64,000 nucleotides of DNA from Phascolarctos cinereus (lineage: Eukaryota > Chordata > Mammalia > Diprotodontia > Phascolarctidae), in assembly GCF_002099425.1 (NCBI RefSeq), contig NW_018344001.1, positions 6,006,501-6,070,500 on the forward strand, in the 5' to 3' direction. This document shows, piece after piece, positions 23,045-34,487 of the stretch (position 1 is its first letter; the number at the start of each line of letters is the position of its first letter). A model generated the notes under the pieces. That model made no database searches. It worked only from the letters and a program-made list of their open reading frames with translations, and was not told the DNA's origin. The translations under genes were made by a program, and so were the position numbers.

Positions 23045-23275
23045 ACGACCATAGATCTCAATCCAGAGGGGATCCTTCGGGTCATCTGGCCCAACCCTTT
23101 TATTTTACAGATGTAGAAACTGAGGCTCAAAGATGTTCAGTGACTCTGAATCCCAGATCTGTGGCTGGAAGGGATGTCCTTGATATCCAGGTCACCTCCT
23201 TCCCCCTGAAGAGCAGAGCCAGGATTTGAACCAAGGTCTAAACCCAACACCTATCACTCTGTGGGCAACATAACT
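23045..23275 (-). mobile_element. MIR-type SINE
   Basis: Plus strand 'ggtcatctggcccaaccctt', 'acagatgtagaaactgaggc', 'gccaggatttgaaccaaggt'. Confidence 0.7.
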
Positions 23276-23550
23276 GTCTTTTCTAATCACTTGACTCACA
23301 CACTGAGGAAAACCTTGCATGAGACAGAACGAGGGAAAGTAATTGGGGCTTCCAGTGAGAATGACCTAACCCTTCCAGGCAGGGCTCCCTGGAACAACAC
23401 TTAGGAGAAATTAAGTTATCTTACAGACTCATCTGTAGCCAGACCTCATACTAACAGGTAGTCGTGGGTACAATTCAGATCAGAAAGGAGTTGTTAATTG
23501 GTAACTTATGCTCCTGATTTTGCACAAAGCTTAATGAGTCTCATACTCAC

Positions 23551-23602
23551 CTTACAAGCTCTGGTGTGGGTGTTGAGCGTCGGGGTCTTGCTACCTCTTC
23601 AC
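23551..23602 (-). CDS. SGIP1: SGIP1 exon EEVARPRRSTPTPELV (52 nt)
   Basis: The exon starts with GT (completing Ser), then EEVARPRRSTPTPELV and two bases, AG, that join C of the next exon for Ser. The acceptor is tcctgtgccacag and the donor is gtgagtatg. The peptide is rich in Arg, Pro, Ser and Thr, with TPTP sites, the start of the proline-rich region. By recall, human has Ile where this copy has Val before SKKPPDD. Skipping it alone would shift the frame. Confidence 0.95.
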
Positions 23603-24490
23603 CTGTGGCACAGGATAAAACATAGATTTAGAGCCGTTCTATCTTCTTCCACTGGGGCTTCCTACATGAGCTACATTTAGATATACATGCAAGTTTGAGC
23701 TCCAACTGGATACATACAAAATCACTCTACATTCAAACACTTATCATGCAATAGCCCAGGTCTGAGAGCACCTTTGGTCCACTCATGTATGTTGCATTCC
23801 TTTATCTGGGTTGAATCAAATTTTATTGGCCCCCTAAACTGCCATATTCAGCCCACAATGAGAAGATTCCCCTTTGTCAGGGTTTTAGCAGATGAGTTTG
23901 CTCATCAATCGTTTACCTTGAGGAGCTGCTAAGCCAGAGTGTAAAGGATGCCAACTGCTGCCCTTCCTTTGCTGAGGTGCCAAGAAAACCAGAAACTGGA
24001 GAATATACTCACTCATTTTGTATGATCCAGCCTGTACCTATCACTCTAAGGGAATTCTACCAGAGACTGTATCCCATTTCATTGCTCTGGTTAACTGGCC
24101 TTGCCAATACGAGAGTATAAGATCTGTTCAGTTCTGTTCTCCCCCATCCCTCTTCCCATCGTGAGGTCTGTTTCACCTAATTCAGAAACTAAATGTCCAT
24201 GGAGCCGCACCAGTGGGGAAGCAGGCTGCCCAAGGCATCAGCTCTGGCAGAAATGCCAAGCCACATTGGTTGGGAGAATTTAGACATAGGCAGCACAGAG
24301 CCCACAGGAGTTTCCTGGCATCATTGAGTTTTCTCTGCTGTAAAGGAAGAGAAATGAGTTCTAAGCAGGCTTCAGAAATTGAGCCTGAGTCTAGATTAAC
24401 ACACACATACACATACACACAGGACTCTCTTTTGGGAAGATATTCCCTGGACAGGATGTCCTCTAGATCTGGAATCTGAGCCATACTTAC
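23603..24490 (-). other. SGIP1: SGIP1 intron, 888 nt
   Basis: A short GT-AG intron (gtaagtatgg ... ctgtgccacag). I see no named repeat inside it. The 171-residue open frame on the minus strand crossing into it (24182-24697) overlaps the 25-nt exon in another frame and has no protein-family signature. Confidence 0.9.
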
Positions 24491-24515
24491 TGGATAAGTT
24501 CCTTTTAATTGCACC
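24491..24515 (-). CDS. SGIP1: SGIP1 25-nt exon encoding GAIKRNLS
   Basis: The exon holds eight codons, GAIKRNLS, plus an A that pairs with GT of the next exon to give Ser. The acceptor is gtttctaattctag and the donor is gtaagtatgg, a near-perfect 5' splice site. This is the third consecutive very small exon of the gene (12, 12, 25 nt). The length is not a multiple of three, so it is expected to be constitutive, or co-skipped with partners. The next intron is short (888 nt). The peptide matches the SGIP1 run after RRSP. Confidence 0.93.
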
Positions 24516-24739
24516 CTAGAATTAGAAACAGATACTATAAGGATCAGGACCACATATAATATTTGGCATAATATGCACATTTCTGTCATTTCAATTAAGC
24601 TGGGCAAAGAAGCAAAAGCAAAGAGGGAAAATGGGGTTTCACTTGAAACCGAGCTCAAATTGAGGATTACACAGCAGGACCACAAGCTCACATGCACACA
24701 CAGAAATCTGTTTTATATTTAAACCAAAGAAAATACAGT

Positions 24740-24912
24740 TAGCTCAAAAACGAGAGGAGGAAGAAAGGAAGGAAGGGAAAGAAAAGAGGGGGAGAAGGGA
24801 AGGAAGAAAAAAGGAAGAAGGGAGAAAAGAGAGGAGGAGAAAGAAGGAAATAAGAGCGGGAGGGAAGAAGGAAGCAAGCAAGGAAAGAAAGAAAGAAACA
24901 AAGAAAAGAAAG
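24740..24912. repeat. Purine-rich GGAA/GAAA repeat
   Basis: About 170 bp almost wholly A and G on the plus strand, giving spurious Ser/Phe/Leu-rich frames on the minus strand. Confidence 0.93.
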
Positions 24913-25289
24913 GCAAGTCAAGATTTTTGAGCCAAATAAATCTGTTATCTGGGTGGGACTGGTACTTAGACTGGCTTTGATCATGATTGTTGGACACAAG
25001 ATCATAAATTATTTCCGTTAAAAAAAATCTTCCAATTTCTAAGAAAATGAAAATTGGATCAACATGACACGTGCCCCCTCCAGTGCTTTCAATATTTGAA
25101 AACTCTGGTCTAGATGAAGGATCCTGCTTGACTTGGAGTAATCTCACACAGACTGGGTACATCCCTTAAGATACTAACAGGTGTGTTGAGTAGGAAGACC
25201 GCCCACACAAGTACAGGTGGAAAGAGGGAGGGCAAAGCAGAGCCATGACCCGAAGCTACATTGTCATTAAAATAATGGGTATACCGAGC

Positions 25290-25660
25290 CCCTCTCTTCA
25301 TTCCAGCCAAACCAGTTCACTAGCTGTTTCCCAGTGGGCAATCCATCACACCCGTGGTGGGCGCCCCATGCCTGGAATGCTCTGCCTCCTCCCTGGCACT
25401 TCCTGGAATTCCTACCTCCCTTCAATGTTCAGCTCAGGGGTCAAGTCCATGAGACTATCCCTGCTCTTGTCCCTTTTCTCAGTTGCTACTGCTCTTTCCT
25501 TCCTATATTTCGAAAAAAATTTGTATTTCTTTGTCAGATTGTTTCATCCCAATAGAATGTAAGTGCCTTGAGGGCAAGGACTGTTTTCATTTTTGTGTTT
25601 GTGTCTCTGGCACATAGCACAGTGCTAGCAGTGCTTAAGAAGGGCTTGCTGAACTAAACA
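25290..25660 (+). mobile_element. L2 3' end
   Basis: It shows 'ccccatgcctggaatgctct', 'agaatgtaagtgccttgagg' and 'gcacatagcacagtgctagc', the standard order of the L2 3' UTR. Confidence 0.82.
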
Positions 25661-26824
25661 TAATTCTCAGAACTAGTCATTTATGGGCAGAGAACTGTCT
25701 AGCCTTCTATCTGAGGGGCTTTCTGAAAAGTCTCCTCATTTCCGAGCTATCTGCCTCTCTTGACTTGTTTGCCACAACACTGGAAATAATAACAGTAAGA
25801 AAACAATGCTTTTGGCTGAGGCATTGTCTTCAGGAGTCCCTCCGGAGGGAAGAATAAGTCACTAAGCCACTAGCAGCCGGTAACACCTAAGTTTGGGTTT
25901 ATTGATCAGAAGAAGCTGGTTAGTCCCTTAGCAAGGCTATGAGAAAATGGGACTTTGGACTGATACATTTTGATTGGGGGAGGAGTAATGGAAAAGTAGG
26001 CTTGGGGTGTGTGTGTGTGTGGAGTGGTGGGGGTATCACTGCCTTGAACTGGTGGGAGGCAACATAAGGATAGTTGAATCCTGGGCAATAGACTGTGGGA
26101 TTCCCATGTGGGAAGAATATACTAGGAATATCAGGCAGAAGAAAATAAAAAATATTTTCCTCTTTCACAACTTAGCCTGAAGGTCTCCCTCGTAGTAATT
26201 AGGAGCTGTGTATCCATGATCTCTTGGGAACTTATTACTATATCCTTTGGTGCAGCCATCTGGAAAAATTACTTGTATCACTAATACAGGACATTCTTAC
26301 AAAAACAAAGCATTGACAGGACTCCTTCTACGAGAAATCCCCCTCCCTTCCTGATTTCTAAGATGGGGTTTAGACAGTGGGTCTAATATTGCTTCACTAT
26401 GGGATGCAGTAAGCAATTTGATTTCAACAGAATCCATAAAAATCTTGCTTTAGTTCCTGTAAGTGAGGATTATTCCTAGAAGGGGGAGCATTAAATCCAT
26501 GCATTCAAACCAGCCTTCTGGATACTTTTCTGCCATTTTTGTCATTCTAGAGCCCTGAGTCCATTTCTCCTCTGACAAGCCAAACCCAGAAAGGCTTATG
26601 ACTGGTGTAGACCAGAGGATTGCCGTTGACTAACAGAAATGAAGACTGTTGTCAGGGGAAAGGGTTTTTTAATTTTATCAATAGTCTGAAAGAACAACTT
26701 TCTCATTTTCTACGCCCAAGCAAGTGTATCATAAGGTTAACAGGCTGTCAAAGGACATGCAGCAGCCCATCAGAATAGTGGGGCCAATAATAACCCTTCT
26801 ACATCAGTGGGGTTAGGACTCCTG

Positions 26825-27110
26825 TCATGGAATCCTAGCCTCTCAGAATTGAAAGAAACCTCTGAAGTCATATCTGGTTTAATCCATGTTTAAGAAGAGC
26901 CCAGTTGCTTCTACACCATCTCCAATACAAGCCATCCAACCTGCATTCAAAGACCTTCAGTCCTGGAGAACTTACTGCCTCCCAAAGCAGACCATGCCTC
27001 TTGTGGACAGCTTTTATTGGTAAGAAGCTCTTCTTGGCATCAAGCTAAGATCTGACCTTTTGAATCACCCCTACCCTTCCTTATAACTTGAAGACAACTA
27101 TTGTGTGTCC
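26825..27110 (-). mobile_element. CR1/L3 LINE 3' end
   Basis: Antisense pattern: 'ctctcagaattgaaagaaac', 'agcttttattggtaagaagc', 'tgaagacaactattgtgtgt'. Confidence 0.6.
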
Positions 27111-27419
27111 CCTAAGCCTGGCATATTGTAGGCACTTAACCAATACTTCGTTAAGTTATTGTTTGAAGACTTTTCTTTTTCAAGCTGAAAAAGTTTCCTT
27201 TGTTTCATCCAATGCACAATTTTTTACTTTTCTTTTTAAACATAATCTGCCTTTCTTTTTTCAAATCACAGTATCCATGAAACTACTCCAAATCTAAAAT
27301 TCCTGGAGATTTTTTCCCATCCCTAGTTTTCAGAATTCATATAATAAACATTTATTGTTGAACAATAAATAAAATAAATAAAAGCAATGGGGGAAAGACC
27401 CTGGTCTAGTTCTATTAAA

Positions 27420-27480
27420 TGCAATCAGCACATTTACTAAGGACCTACTATGTGCTACCCATTGTACGAGATGCTGGGGG
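27420..27480 (-). mobile_element. L2 3' tail remnant
   Basis: Antisense 'aaggacctactatgtgctac'. Confidence 0.55.
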
Positions 27481-27654
27481 TCTCCATCTAAACTCTAGAA
27501 AGTAGTTCATGTGAACAAGCATCTGGAGGTTTTAGTGCCTGGTCAACATAGCTTAGATGTCAGATATGCCTCTCCCAAAGCCAATGGAATCCTAGTCTGC
27601 ATGGAGGTGGAACACTCAGGACTGAGAGGCAGTGAGGGTCCTGCTACTCTGCTC

Positions 27655-27800
27655 TGCTCAGATTGAGGATTTGATGAAGGAACTGAGAATATTTAGCCTA
27701 GAGAAGTAAAGAGTCAGGGGGGCACATGATATCTCTCTTCAAGTATTTGAAGGGTTCTCACGTGGTAAAAATGTGTTCTTCTCAGCCCAAGCTAATGGGG
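27655..27800 (+). mobile_element. CR1/L3 LINE fragment
   Basis: Sense pattern 'agaatatttagcctagagaa', 'cttcaagtatttgaagggtt'. Confidence 0.55.
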
Positions 27801-28199
27801 TGGGGGTGGGGGAGAATACTGGGAAACATATTTTTGGTTCAAAATAAGTAAATGCTTCCAATTTCAATTGCTCACAAAATGCTTGGGCTGCTTTGGCAGG
27901 CAGGGGGCTTCCAGTCATGGAAGGCTGGCATAGAGTTGGGGCAATGAGCTTTTTGGGGCATTTTGTAGATGGGCTTTTCTTTGGGGCTAGGCCCAGGCCA
28001 GGTAAATTCTGAGGTCTCTTTTTACTCTGTAGTTCTTTCATTGTGTAACCCCCATTTATGTGTACGCAACACAGGACCCATATAGGAGAACATTTCACTG
28101 GTTAGAAGTTCAGGTGACATAAAGAACATGCATTTTGGGGAAAAGCTCTAAGATTCCAATGATGTATATCCTAATTTGCCATTAGAAAAGCAAGTTACA

Positions 28200-28375
28200 G
28201 AAGCAGAAAGTGGAGTCAGATGGCTCAAGTTCTAATTCTCCCTCTGACACTGTACCAGTATGACCTTGGGCAAGTCATAGCTTTCTTGAGTTTCGGTTTC
28301 CTTGTTTATAAAATAAGGGGGTTGGTCTAAATGGCCTAAATACCTCCCTTCCAACTTCAGATCTTTGAATCCCCA
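28200..28375 (+). mobile_element. MIR-type SINE
   Basis: It shows 'gtatgaccttgggcaagtca', 'gtttcggtttccttgtttat'. Confidence 0.7.
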
Positions 28376-29024
28376 GGAAAATGGGTTCTTCTGCAAGTCA
28401 ACTGTTGAACGATGCTTGAATGTACTTGGTAGTACTTGGCAAAGGATGGAAAGGGCCACCAGCTAGTTGGGGCTCTGTGTCTAGGCATTTGCACACAAAT
28501 GGAATTCTACCAAATCACATTTTTAAAAATCAAGTTTGAATTGAGGCCCTTCTCTCCCCAGGAGACAATGCTTTTTGAGATTTTGATGTCACTTAATTTG
28601 ATATTGAGATCTTCCCCCCCTCCCCTCAAAGGGCTGTTTTCCAATTGTCTAATTTCATTGAAATGTTGGGCTAAGATAATTCCCAATTTGGCTAACCAAC
28701 CCCTGAGTAATAGAATATATGATACTGGGCTTAGGACAACGATGAAGTTCAAATACAGAACTACTAACTATGCAGGAGGGGTAGCGCCTGTTTCTAAGAA
28801 ATATCCACTAACTGATTGACACAGGTTGAATATGGTTTTCTTGAGAACCTCTCTGCATCCTCAGAGTAATCAACAGATTGATTGGAGTCATTTGGAACTA
28901 AACAAAGACGTTTCTGTCTGCTCATGATGTGAAGAATTTATCATGTCCTCCCAGGTCCTGATTTCTGTTAGGTTATGCTTCAGACACACCAATGAGATTT
29001 GACTGTCAGAACGCAATCATAAAC

Positions 29025-29210
29025 ATTGGAGAGACAGGCTGGGATGAGAGTCTCTGAATTCAAAACCCACCTGCCACTTCCTATTCCTGTGACCTTGGGC
29101 AAATCACTTAACCTCTCTGGGCCGTAGTTTCCTCTTCTGTAAAATGAGAGGGTTGGTCTAGATGACCCCTGAGGTCTCTTCTTTCCTATCCTATGACTTT
29201 GGGAGTGCAC
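29025..29210 (+). mobile_element. MIR-type SINE
   Basis: It shows 'cctgtgaccttgggcaaatc' and 'gggttggtctagatgacccc'. Confidence 0.75.
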
Positions 29211-29404
29211 TCTCTCTTAAAAAATCTTTTAAAGTCATATTCATATATTCCTATACATAGACCTGCATAGGCTATATTCCAAGGTTATATTCTAAGGTTA
29301 TGTTCTCATGTTCTGACAAACAATTGTTATCATGAAAAGGGATAATTTCCTTATTGTCATCTTGACTCTTCTCCCCAACCCTTCATCCAGCCCTATACCA
29401 CATC

Positions 29405-29407
29405 ACA

Positions 29408-29442
<35 letters not shown>
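29405..29442. repeat. (CA)n microsatellite
   Basis: About 38 bp of CA dinucleotides. Confidence 0.95.
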
Positions 29443-29443
<1 letters not shown>

Positions 29444-29736
29444 CCTACACAGATTTGTTCCCCTGACATATCTCCTAATGGCTGGAGTTCCCAAGTAGGG
29501 GATGAGATTAGAATCATCATCTATCCTGGACATGGTCTGGGATATTAGGAAGTACTCAGGGCCGTACTCAGTAAGGAGCCCTTAGAGGATGCAGCTGTAT
29601 CTGACGGGGCTAGCCCTCCCCAGGAGCCTCAGGTACCCTCTCTTTGACCCACTTAAAAGCTAACAAGCCTCCCCCCAGTGCCTTTGCAGGAAGCTTTCAT
29701 GACCCACGTTAAGATAAAAAATGTGAGAATTCTTAC

Positions 29737-29748
29737 CGGGCTTCGCCT
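29737..29748 (-). CDS. SGIP1: SGIP1 12-nt microexon encoding RRSP
   Basis: The exon is AGGCGAAGCCCG, encoding Arg-Arg-Ser-Pro in phase 0. It is preceded by a pyrimidine-rich tract and tgctgatcacag and followed by gtaagaat. It supplies the RRSP that follows RKSP in SGIP1. A TGC lies about 10 nt upstream of the exon. It matches the preceding microexon at 9 of 12 bases, which suggests the two arose by duplication (inference). Both give an Arg-x-Ser-Pro site in a basic context, a plausible target for proline-directed kinases. Skipping is frame-neutral. Confidence 0.9.
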
Positions 29749-30476
29749 CTGTGATCAGCAAAAAGGAAGAGAGAACAGATACCTGGTCAGAGAGTGACAG
29801 AACAGTAAACAGACTGGGGCAGCCTCAAGTTTCCACACAGTTACCCAAGCAGATCCCCGCTCAATAGATCCCTCCCTCTCCCACAAGAACTGTCCCAGGT
29901 TGGGGCATAATGGAGGAGTTCCCAGGTGTACAGCCAGCTGGGAAATGAAGAGATAGATGGCATGGCTTTTGGGAAGAGCTCTTCCTCTATCCTCCACCTA
30001 GAGGGACAGAAGGTACTGAGGGTCCTGCTGAGGAGTGAGGACCAAGGCGGATGCTATCTTGTAGGATGGCCTCAGAGGCTTCCTGCCGATGCTGATGCTA
30101 ACTAGCTGCTAAGCCCAGCTGTTCTAACACCCACTGTGGGACTCTGAGGTCGGCTGGTGGCTTTCAGCGTCAGTACCCTGGGGCAGATCCCTAATGGCTC
30201 CTCCTTAGGGCTCCAGTAAGAAGCTAGATGAGAGGAGATTTGAGGGACTGGAGGCTACTAATCTAAGCCAACTTTTCACATCATTATGAGTGTAGGAAGG
30301 TTATTGTTTTTGAGTGTGGTGGAGACGGACAGGAGAGGATAGCAGCATGATACAGCAGAAAGGATAGGGACTGAATCTGTGATTCCATTGGGAAAGAGAA
30401 CTCCCAGGTGGGGATACTCCCTCTGCCAATGCAGGCCAGCCTTTTCTCTGCATCAGAGCCTTAGAAAGTTGCATGA

Positions 30477-30660
30477 GAAGTAAATGATTTGCCCAGGGTC
30501 ATACGGCCAAGATCTGTCAGAGGAGGGACTAGAATTTGGAGCCAATTGGCTTTGGTCCCATAGGCTCGCTGCTTTCCCCTTCTGGGCCTATTTTTTTCTA
30601 TAAAGTGGCTGGACTGGATAATCAAGAACTCTTCCAGCTTTAAACGTGGAGTCCCATGAT
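30477..30660. mobile_element. MIR fragments, antisense then sense
   Basis: 30477-30580 antisense ('tttgcccagggtcatacggc'); 30585-30660 sense tail ('ctggactggataatcaagaa'). Confidence 0.55.
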
Positions 30661-31279
30661 CCTAAGTATCCCTTAGTCCCCCAGACTCATAGCATGTGCA
30701 GTTACTAAAAAAATAAATAAACTTCCCATTCCCCCAGGGAGTAACCTGAGAGCAGATCTTAAACAAAATGGAAGCTAAGATTCTCTGCATCTCCTTTTCT
30801 AGTATCCACAAGAACTTGGGTTTGTGAGGAAACTGGTGGTAACTGGGGCAGCTCACTCCTCTGCATCTGGTGAATGGGAGGCGCTTGCCTATGCTAGGCT
30901 GGTGGCATTTCTTTCTGTAACTCCTCCTCTGCTTTGGTCTGGGGCTCTCTCCCACAGTCTATCCCTTTTTCTCTTTCTCTCCAAGGCGCAGTTTTTTAAA
31001 TGATTGGAGCAAGAGGAAGATAAGAGTTGGGAAGGACTGGCTGGTTAGAAGTCCTCTGTCACCTACTTGAGAAAAGATGAGCCACGTGGGGGGAGGAAAC
31101 TTGCTAGTATCACAAAAATGGGGTGACACAGGGGCTGTTATACCTGAAGAGGAGCCAGTCTCATCCAAAGGTAGGTTACAAATAGCAGTTGTGGCTATCT
31201 AGAGAAATCCTGAAGCCTGAGAGAGTCCAGGAATGTTGAGTTAATAGCATTTTTGTACCACCTTTTGCAATTCCATATG

Positions 31280-31378
31280 CATCTAATAGCCACCTACTAT
31301 ACGCAAGGCTTTCTGCAAGATGATGGGGATACAAAGACATGAATGAAAAATAGGCCCTGCCCTCAAGGAGCTTACTTG
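31280..31378 (-). mobile_element. L2 3' tail
   Basis: Antisense 'agccacctactatacgcaag', 'ccctcaaggagctta'. Confidence 0.65.
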
Positions 31379-31489
31379 TTTTGCAACTATGATCTTATTT
31401 TAGGTTAAACTCATTAGAAGTTATTTTTTATACTTTTAGAAAGAGTTTAAAATTGTTTTTTATGGCTCTTCTACATTTACCCTTGATCC

Positions 31490-32425
31490 CCTCCTCTCCC
31501 ATCTTCTCCAGCATATTTCTCCCACTATCATGCCCTCTCTCTTCTTTTTAATCTCTCACAATCTACTGGCTCCATGCTTGCTGCTTACCAAACATTTCCA
31601 TGTTGCCCCATTCCTTAGAAAACCCTCACTCCATCAAATCGTCCCAGCTATCTATTAGAAAACCCTCACTCCATCAAATCGTCCCAGCTATCTACTGTCC
31701 TCCATTCCTCTTCCCGTTATCAGATAAACTTCAGAAAGTCTTCTACATGAGGTGCTTCCATTTCTCCTTCTTTCACTCTCTTCTAAACCTTTTGCCATCT
31801 GGCTTCCAGCCTCATTATTCAACAAAATCACTCTCTCCAAAGTTACCAATGATCTCTTAACTGTGAAATCTAATCCTCTTACTTGCTTCTAAACCCTCTG
31901 CAGTCTCACTTCCCACCTCATAATTTGACTGACGTTGCCCCCTCTCATTTACAATGATCTCTTAATTTCTGCCTCAAACAGCCTTTTCTCAATCCTCATC
32001 CTGTTCTATCTCTCAGCAGCCTTCAACACTGTCGATCACCATCTCCTCCTGGATCCCCACTCTTTCCTAGGTCTTTGTGATACTGTCCTTGGCTTTCCTC
32101 TTGCTGCCTGACTGTTCATTCTCCCTCTCCCTTCACTGTATATTCCTCCAGTGAGTGTCCCACAGGGCACTGTCCTTGGTCCTCTTCTCCTTCTCTCTCT
32201 GTACTCTCTTGGCAATCTCATCAGCTGCCACAGGTTCAATCACATCTCTATATTCTAGCTTTCCTGCTTCCAAAGCCATGAGAGCCTTCCCTCTAACCCC
32301 AGATTATCATGTATTTATTTTGTATATAAGCACCTTGAGGGCAGGCACTGGTCCACTTTTATCACTCTTTTCCTAGCTCCTGTTACTGTGCCCACACATG
32401 GTGGGTGGTTACTAAATGCTTGTTC
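31490..32425 (+). mobile_element. L2 LINE (CR1 clade), 3' part with RT motifs
   Basis: Plus-strand translation in shifting frames shows LSAAFNTVDHHLLLD, near 32010-32055, and SVPQGTVLGPLL, near 32150-32195. These are the AFDTVDH and PQGSVLGPLLF blocks of CR1/L2 reverse transcriptase. The copy ends in an L2-type tail (caccttgagggcaggcactg ... gctaaatgctt-like) at 32330-32425. It carries a perfect 40-bp tandem duplication at 31615-31694. Confidence 0.8.
31615..31694. repeat. Perfect 40-bp tandem duplication inside L2
   Basis: The unit at 31615-31654 (ttagaaaaccctcactccat...) is repeated base for base at 31655-31694. Confidence 0.97.
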
Positions 32426-32489
32426 CTGAAATGATTCCTATATATACCACCATGCATCCAAATTATATAACATTATAAGCATAAGAAAG

Positions 32490-32735
32490 GGTAGCTAGGT
32501 GGTGTTGCAGTGGATAGAGTGCAGGACCTAGAGTCAGGAAGACTCATCTTCTTGAGTTCAAATCCAGCCTCAGACTCTTACTAGCTGTGTGACCCTGAGC
32601 AAGTCACTTCACCTGTTTGCCTCAGTTTCCTCATCTGTAAAATGAGCTGGAGAAGGAAATGGCAAACTGCTCCAGTAGCTTTGCCGAGAAGACCCCAAAT
32701 GGGGTCACGAAGAGTCAGACAAGAATCTCCACAGC
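32490..32735 (+). mobile_element. Marsupial SINE, full-length-like (WSINE1-like)
   Basis: Head 'gtagctaggtggtgttgcag', 'cttactagctgtgtgaccct', 'gcctcagtttcctcatctgt', 'gagaaggaaatggcaaactg' and tail 'gaccccaaatggggtcacga'. One of the best-preserved copies in the window. Confidence 0.9.
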
Positions 32736-32744
32736 CTCAACAAG

Positions 32745-32893
32745 TGTTCAGCTGGCCTTTGCTCGAAGACCTCCAGTGACACCACTCACCACCCACCAAG
32801 GCCCAATTTGGGGTTGCTCTCATTATTAGGAAGCTTTCCCCAACAGCAAGCCACAATTTGCCTCTCTGAAACCTTCCCCCATTGTTTCTGGTC

Positions 32894-32968
<75 letters not shown>

Positions 32969-33475
32969 CCTTTAGATAGTTAAGGACAAATATCATGTCT
33001 ACCCTGAGTCTTCTCTTCTTCTGGTTAAACACCCCAAATGTCACTCGCTGATCCTTTCATGACATGAATTTGAGGCCCTTCATCATCTCAGTTGCCTTTC
33101 TCCATACACGCTTCTGTCAATGTTGTTCCAAGAATTGAGTGGTCTGAACTGGACTGAATAGTCCAGAAGGAGGCTGAGCAGGGCAGATGACAGTGGGGCT
33201 GTCCTTACCTTCTTATTTCTGGATACTTTGCCTCCTTTGATGCCATCTTAGATGGCATTAACTTTTTTGGCTGCCATAACAATGTAGGCTCATATTGAGC
33301 CTCCCATTTTCTAATATGCCCCCTATCTTTTTTCATATGAATGGATATCAAGACTAATTTTTTCCATCTTTTACTTGGGAAGTTGACTTTTTGAGCCTAT
33401 GAGTGAATTTACATTTACTCCTACTAAATTTCATCAAAGCCCCTAGTCATCACTGACAAGGGAACCTGAAAATTT
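32745..33475 (-). mobile_element. CR1/L3 LINE 3' end, with a CT repeat in it
   Basis: Antisense pattern 'gctcgaagacctccagtgac', 'tatcatgtctaccctgagtc', 'gaggcccttcatcatctcag' and 'agcagggcagatgacagtgg'. The CT tract at 32896-32964 sits inside. Confidence 0.7.
32896..32964. repeat. (CT)n microsatellite
   Basis: Nearly 70 bp of uninterrupted CT, giving a spurious (RE)n frame on the minus strand. Confidence 0.97.
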
Positions 33476-33519
33476 CATCAATATGTGAAACAAGAAGAAG
33501 GATAAAGGAAAATGATTTG

Positions 33520-33775
33520 TTGTAGTTCTTGGGTCATTTCAGTCATATCTGAGTCCTTGTGACTCCATCTGGGGTTTTCTTGAGAAAGGTCCTGGAGTGG
33601 TTTGTCATTTCCTTCTCTAGCTCATTTTACAGATGAGGAAACTGAGGCAAACATGGTGAAGTGATTTGCTTTGGGTCACATAGCTGGTCAATGTCTGAGG
33701 CTGGATTTGAACTCAGGTCTTTTTAACTCCAAGCCTGGAGCTCTATCCACTGTACCACCTAGCTATCCGCAGAAA
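33520..33775 (-). mobile_element. Marsupial SINE, full-length-like (WSINE1-like)
   Basis: The plus strand runs from 'catctggggttttcttgaga' through 'cattttacagatgaggaaac' to 'ctatccactgtaccacctag'. It is inverted relative to the copy at 32490-32735, about 0.8 kb away. Confidence 0.87.
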
Positions 33776-34334
33776 GGAAAATAGACTGTCCTCAAAAGTA
33801 CATAAAAATAAAAGTATGAAAAGAGGTCTTGCTCTGAGCCTGGCTTTGAGACAAGGGAAACACTTCAAAGTAGGAGAACCTCCCCCAGAGACAAAACCAA
33901 ACCCATCATTTCAGAAAGTTCTGTCCAAATTTGAAGTTGACCAACTTGGGCGGTCTAATACAAAGTTAAACAGTTAAGAATGAATCCAAGAGACTGTTGG
34001 TGATTTCCATAAACACGTCAAACAGTCCAAACACAAAGTCTGCTCTAATGTCATTCTTCAAGCAATGCACACTCGATTCTCACTTACTCTCCAATGGGTC
34101 TCTAGGGTACCTGTGATGCCCAGTGATTTCCTCCTCCTTATGGGCTCTGCCTGCCCTTAGTGCTTCAACTAATCAGCCCAAGCCCCATGTTACTGACAGC
34201 AGAAATGGAGACTTGTCTGCTAGATGCAGAGGCAGATGAATCCTTTCTGCCTGCCCAGCCCAGAGATTTCCTATCAGGGCTTCTCACCAGATCTTCAATT
34301 TTCTCTATAAATACGCCATGAAGCTAGTGGTTTA

Positions 34335-34470
34335 TAAACATGCATACATCTATGTACACATGCACATAACACACACAATGCATATCCATGTGTGTATATA
34401 TATACGTGTACACACACACATATACGTATTTATATGCGTATGTATATAGGTATATATATATATATATGCT
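34335..34470. repeat. Compound TA/CA repeat
   Basis: Alternating ta, ca and tg units in broken runs. Confidence 0.85.
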
Positions 34471-34487
34471 CATTAGTCAGACTAAGT

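Larger units (their letters stand above)
20394..23550 (-). other. SGIP1: SGIP1 intron, 3.2 kb
   Basis: GT-AG (gtgagtatg ... gtgatctag). It contains MIR halves in both orientations, a full marsupial SINE (21797-22020), L2 tails and a TG repeat. I see nothing recognisable at 22510-23040 or 23300-23550. Confidence 0.92.
24516..29736 (-). other. SGIP1: SGIP1 intron, 5.2 kb
   Basis: GT-AG (gtaagaat ... ctaattctag). It holds a purine-rich tract, an L2 copy, CR1/L3 remnants, two MIRs and a CA repeat. The 25670-26820 and 28380-29020 stretches show no repeat or gene I can name. Confidence 0.92.

Noticed and set aside
24182-24697. 171-residue minus-strand frame
   Set aside because: It overlaps the GAIKRNLS exon in another frame and crosses its splice sites, and it shows no domain or family signature.
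30959-31168. Possible extra SGIP1 exon near 31140 (donor-like gtataac after a MDETGSSSG frame)
   Set aside because: There is no convincing acceptor, and no place for the peptide in the SGIP1 sequence between RKSP and RRSP.
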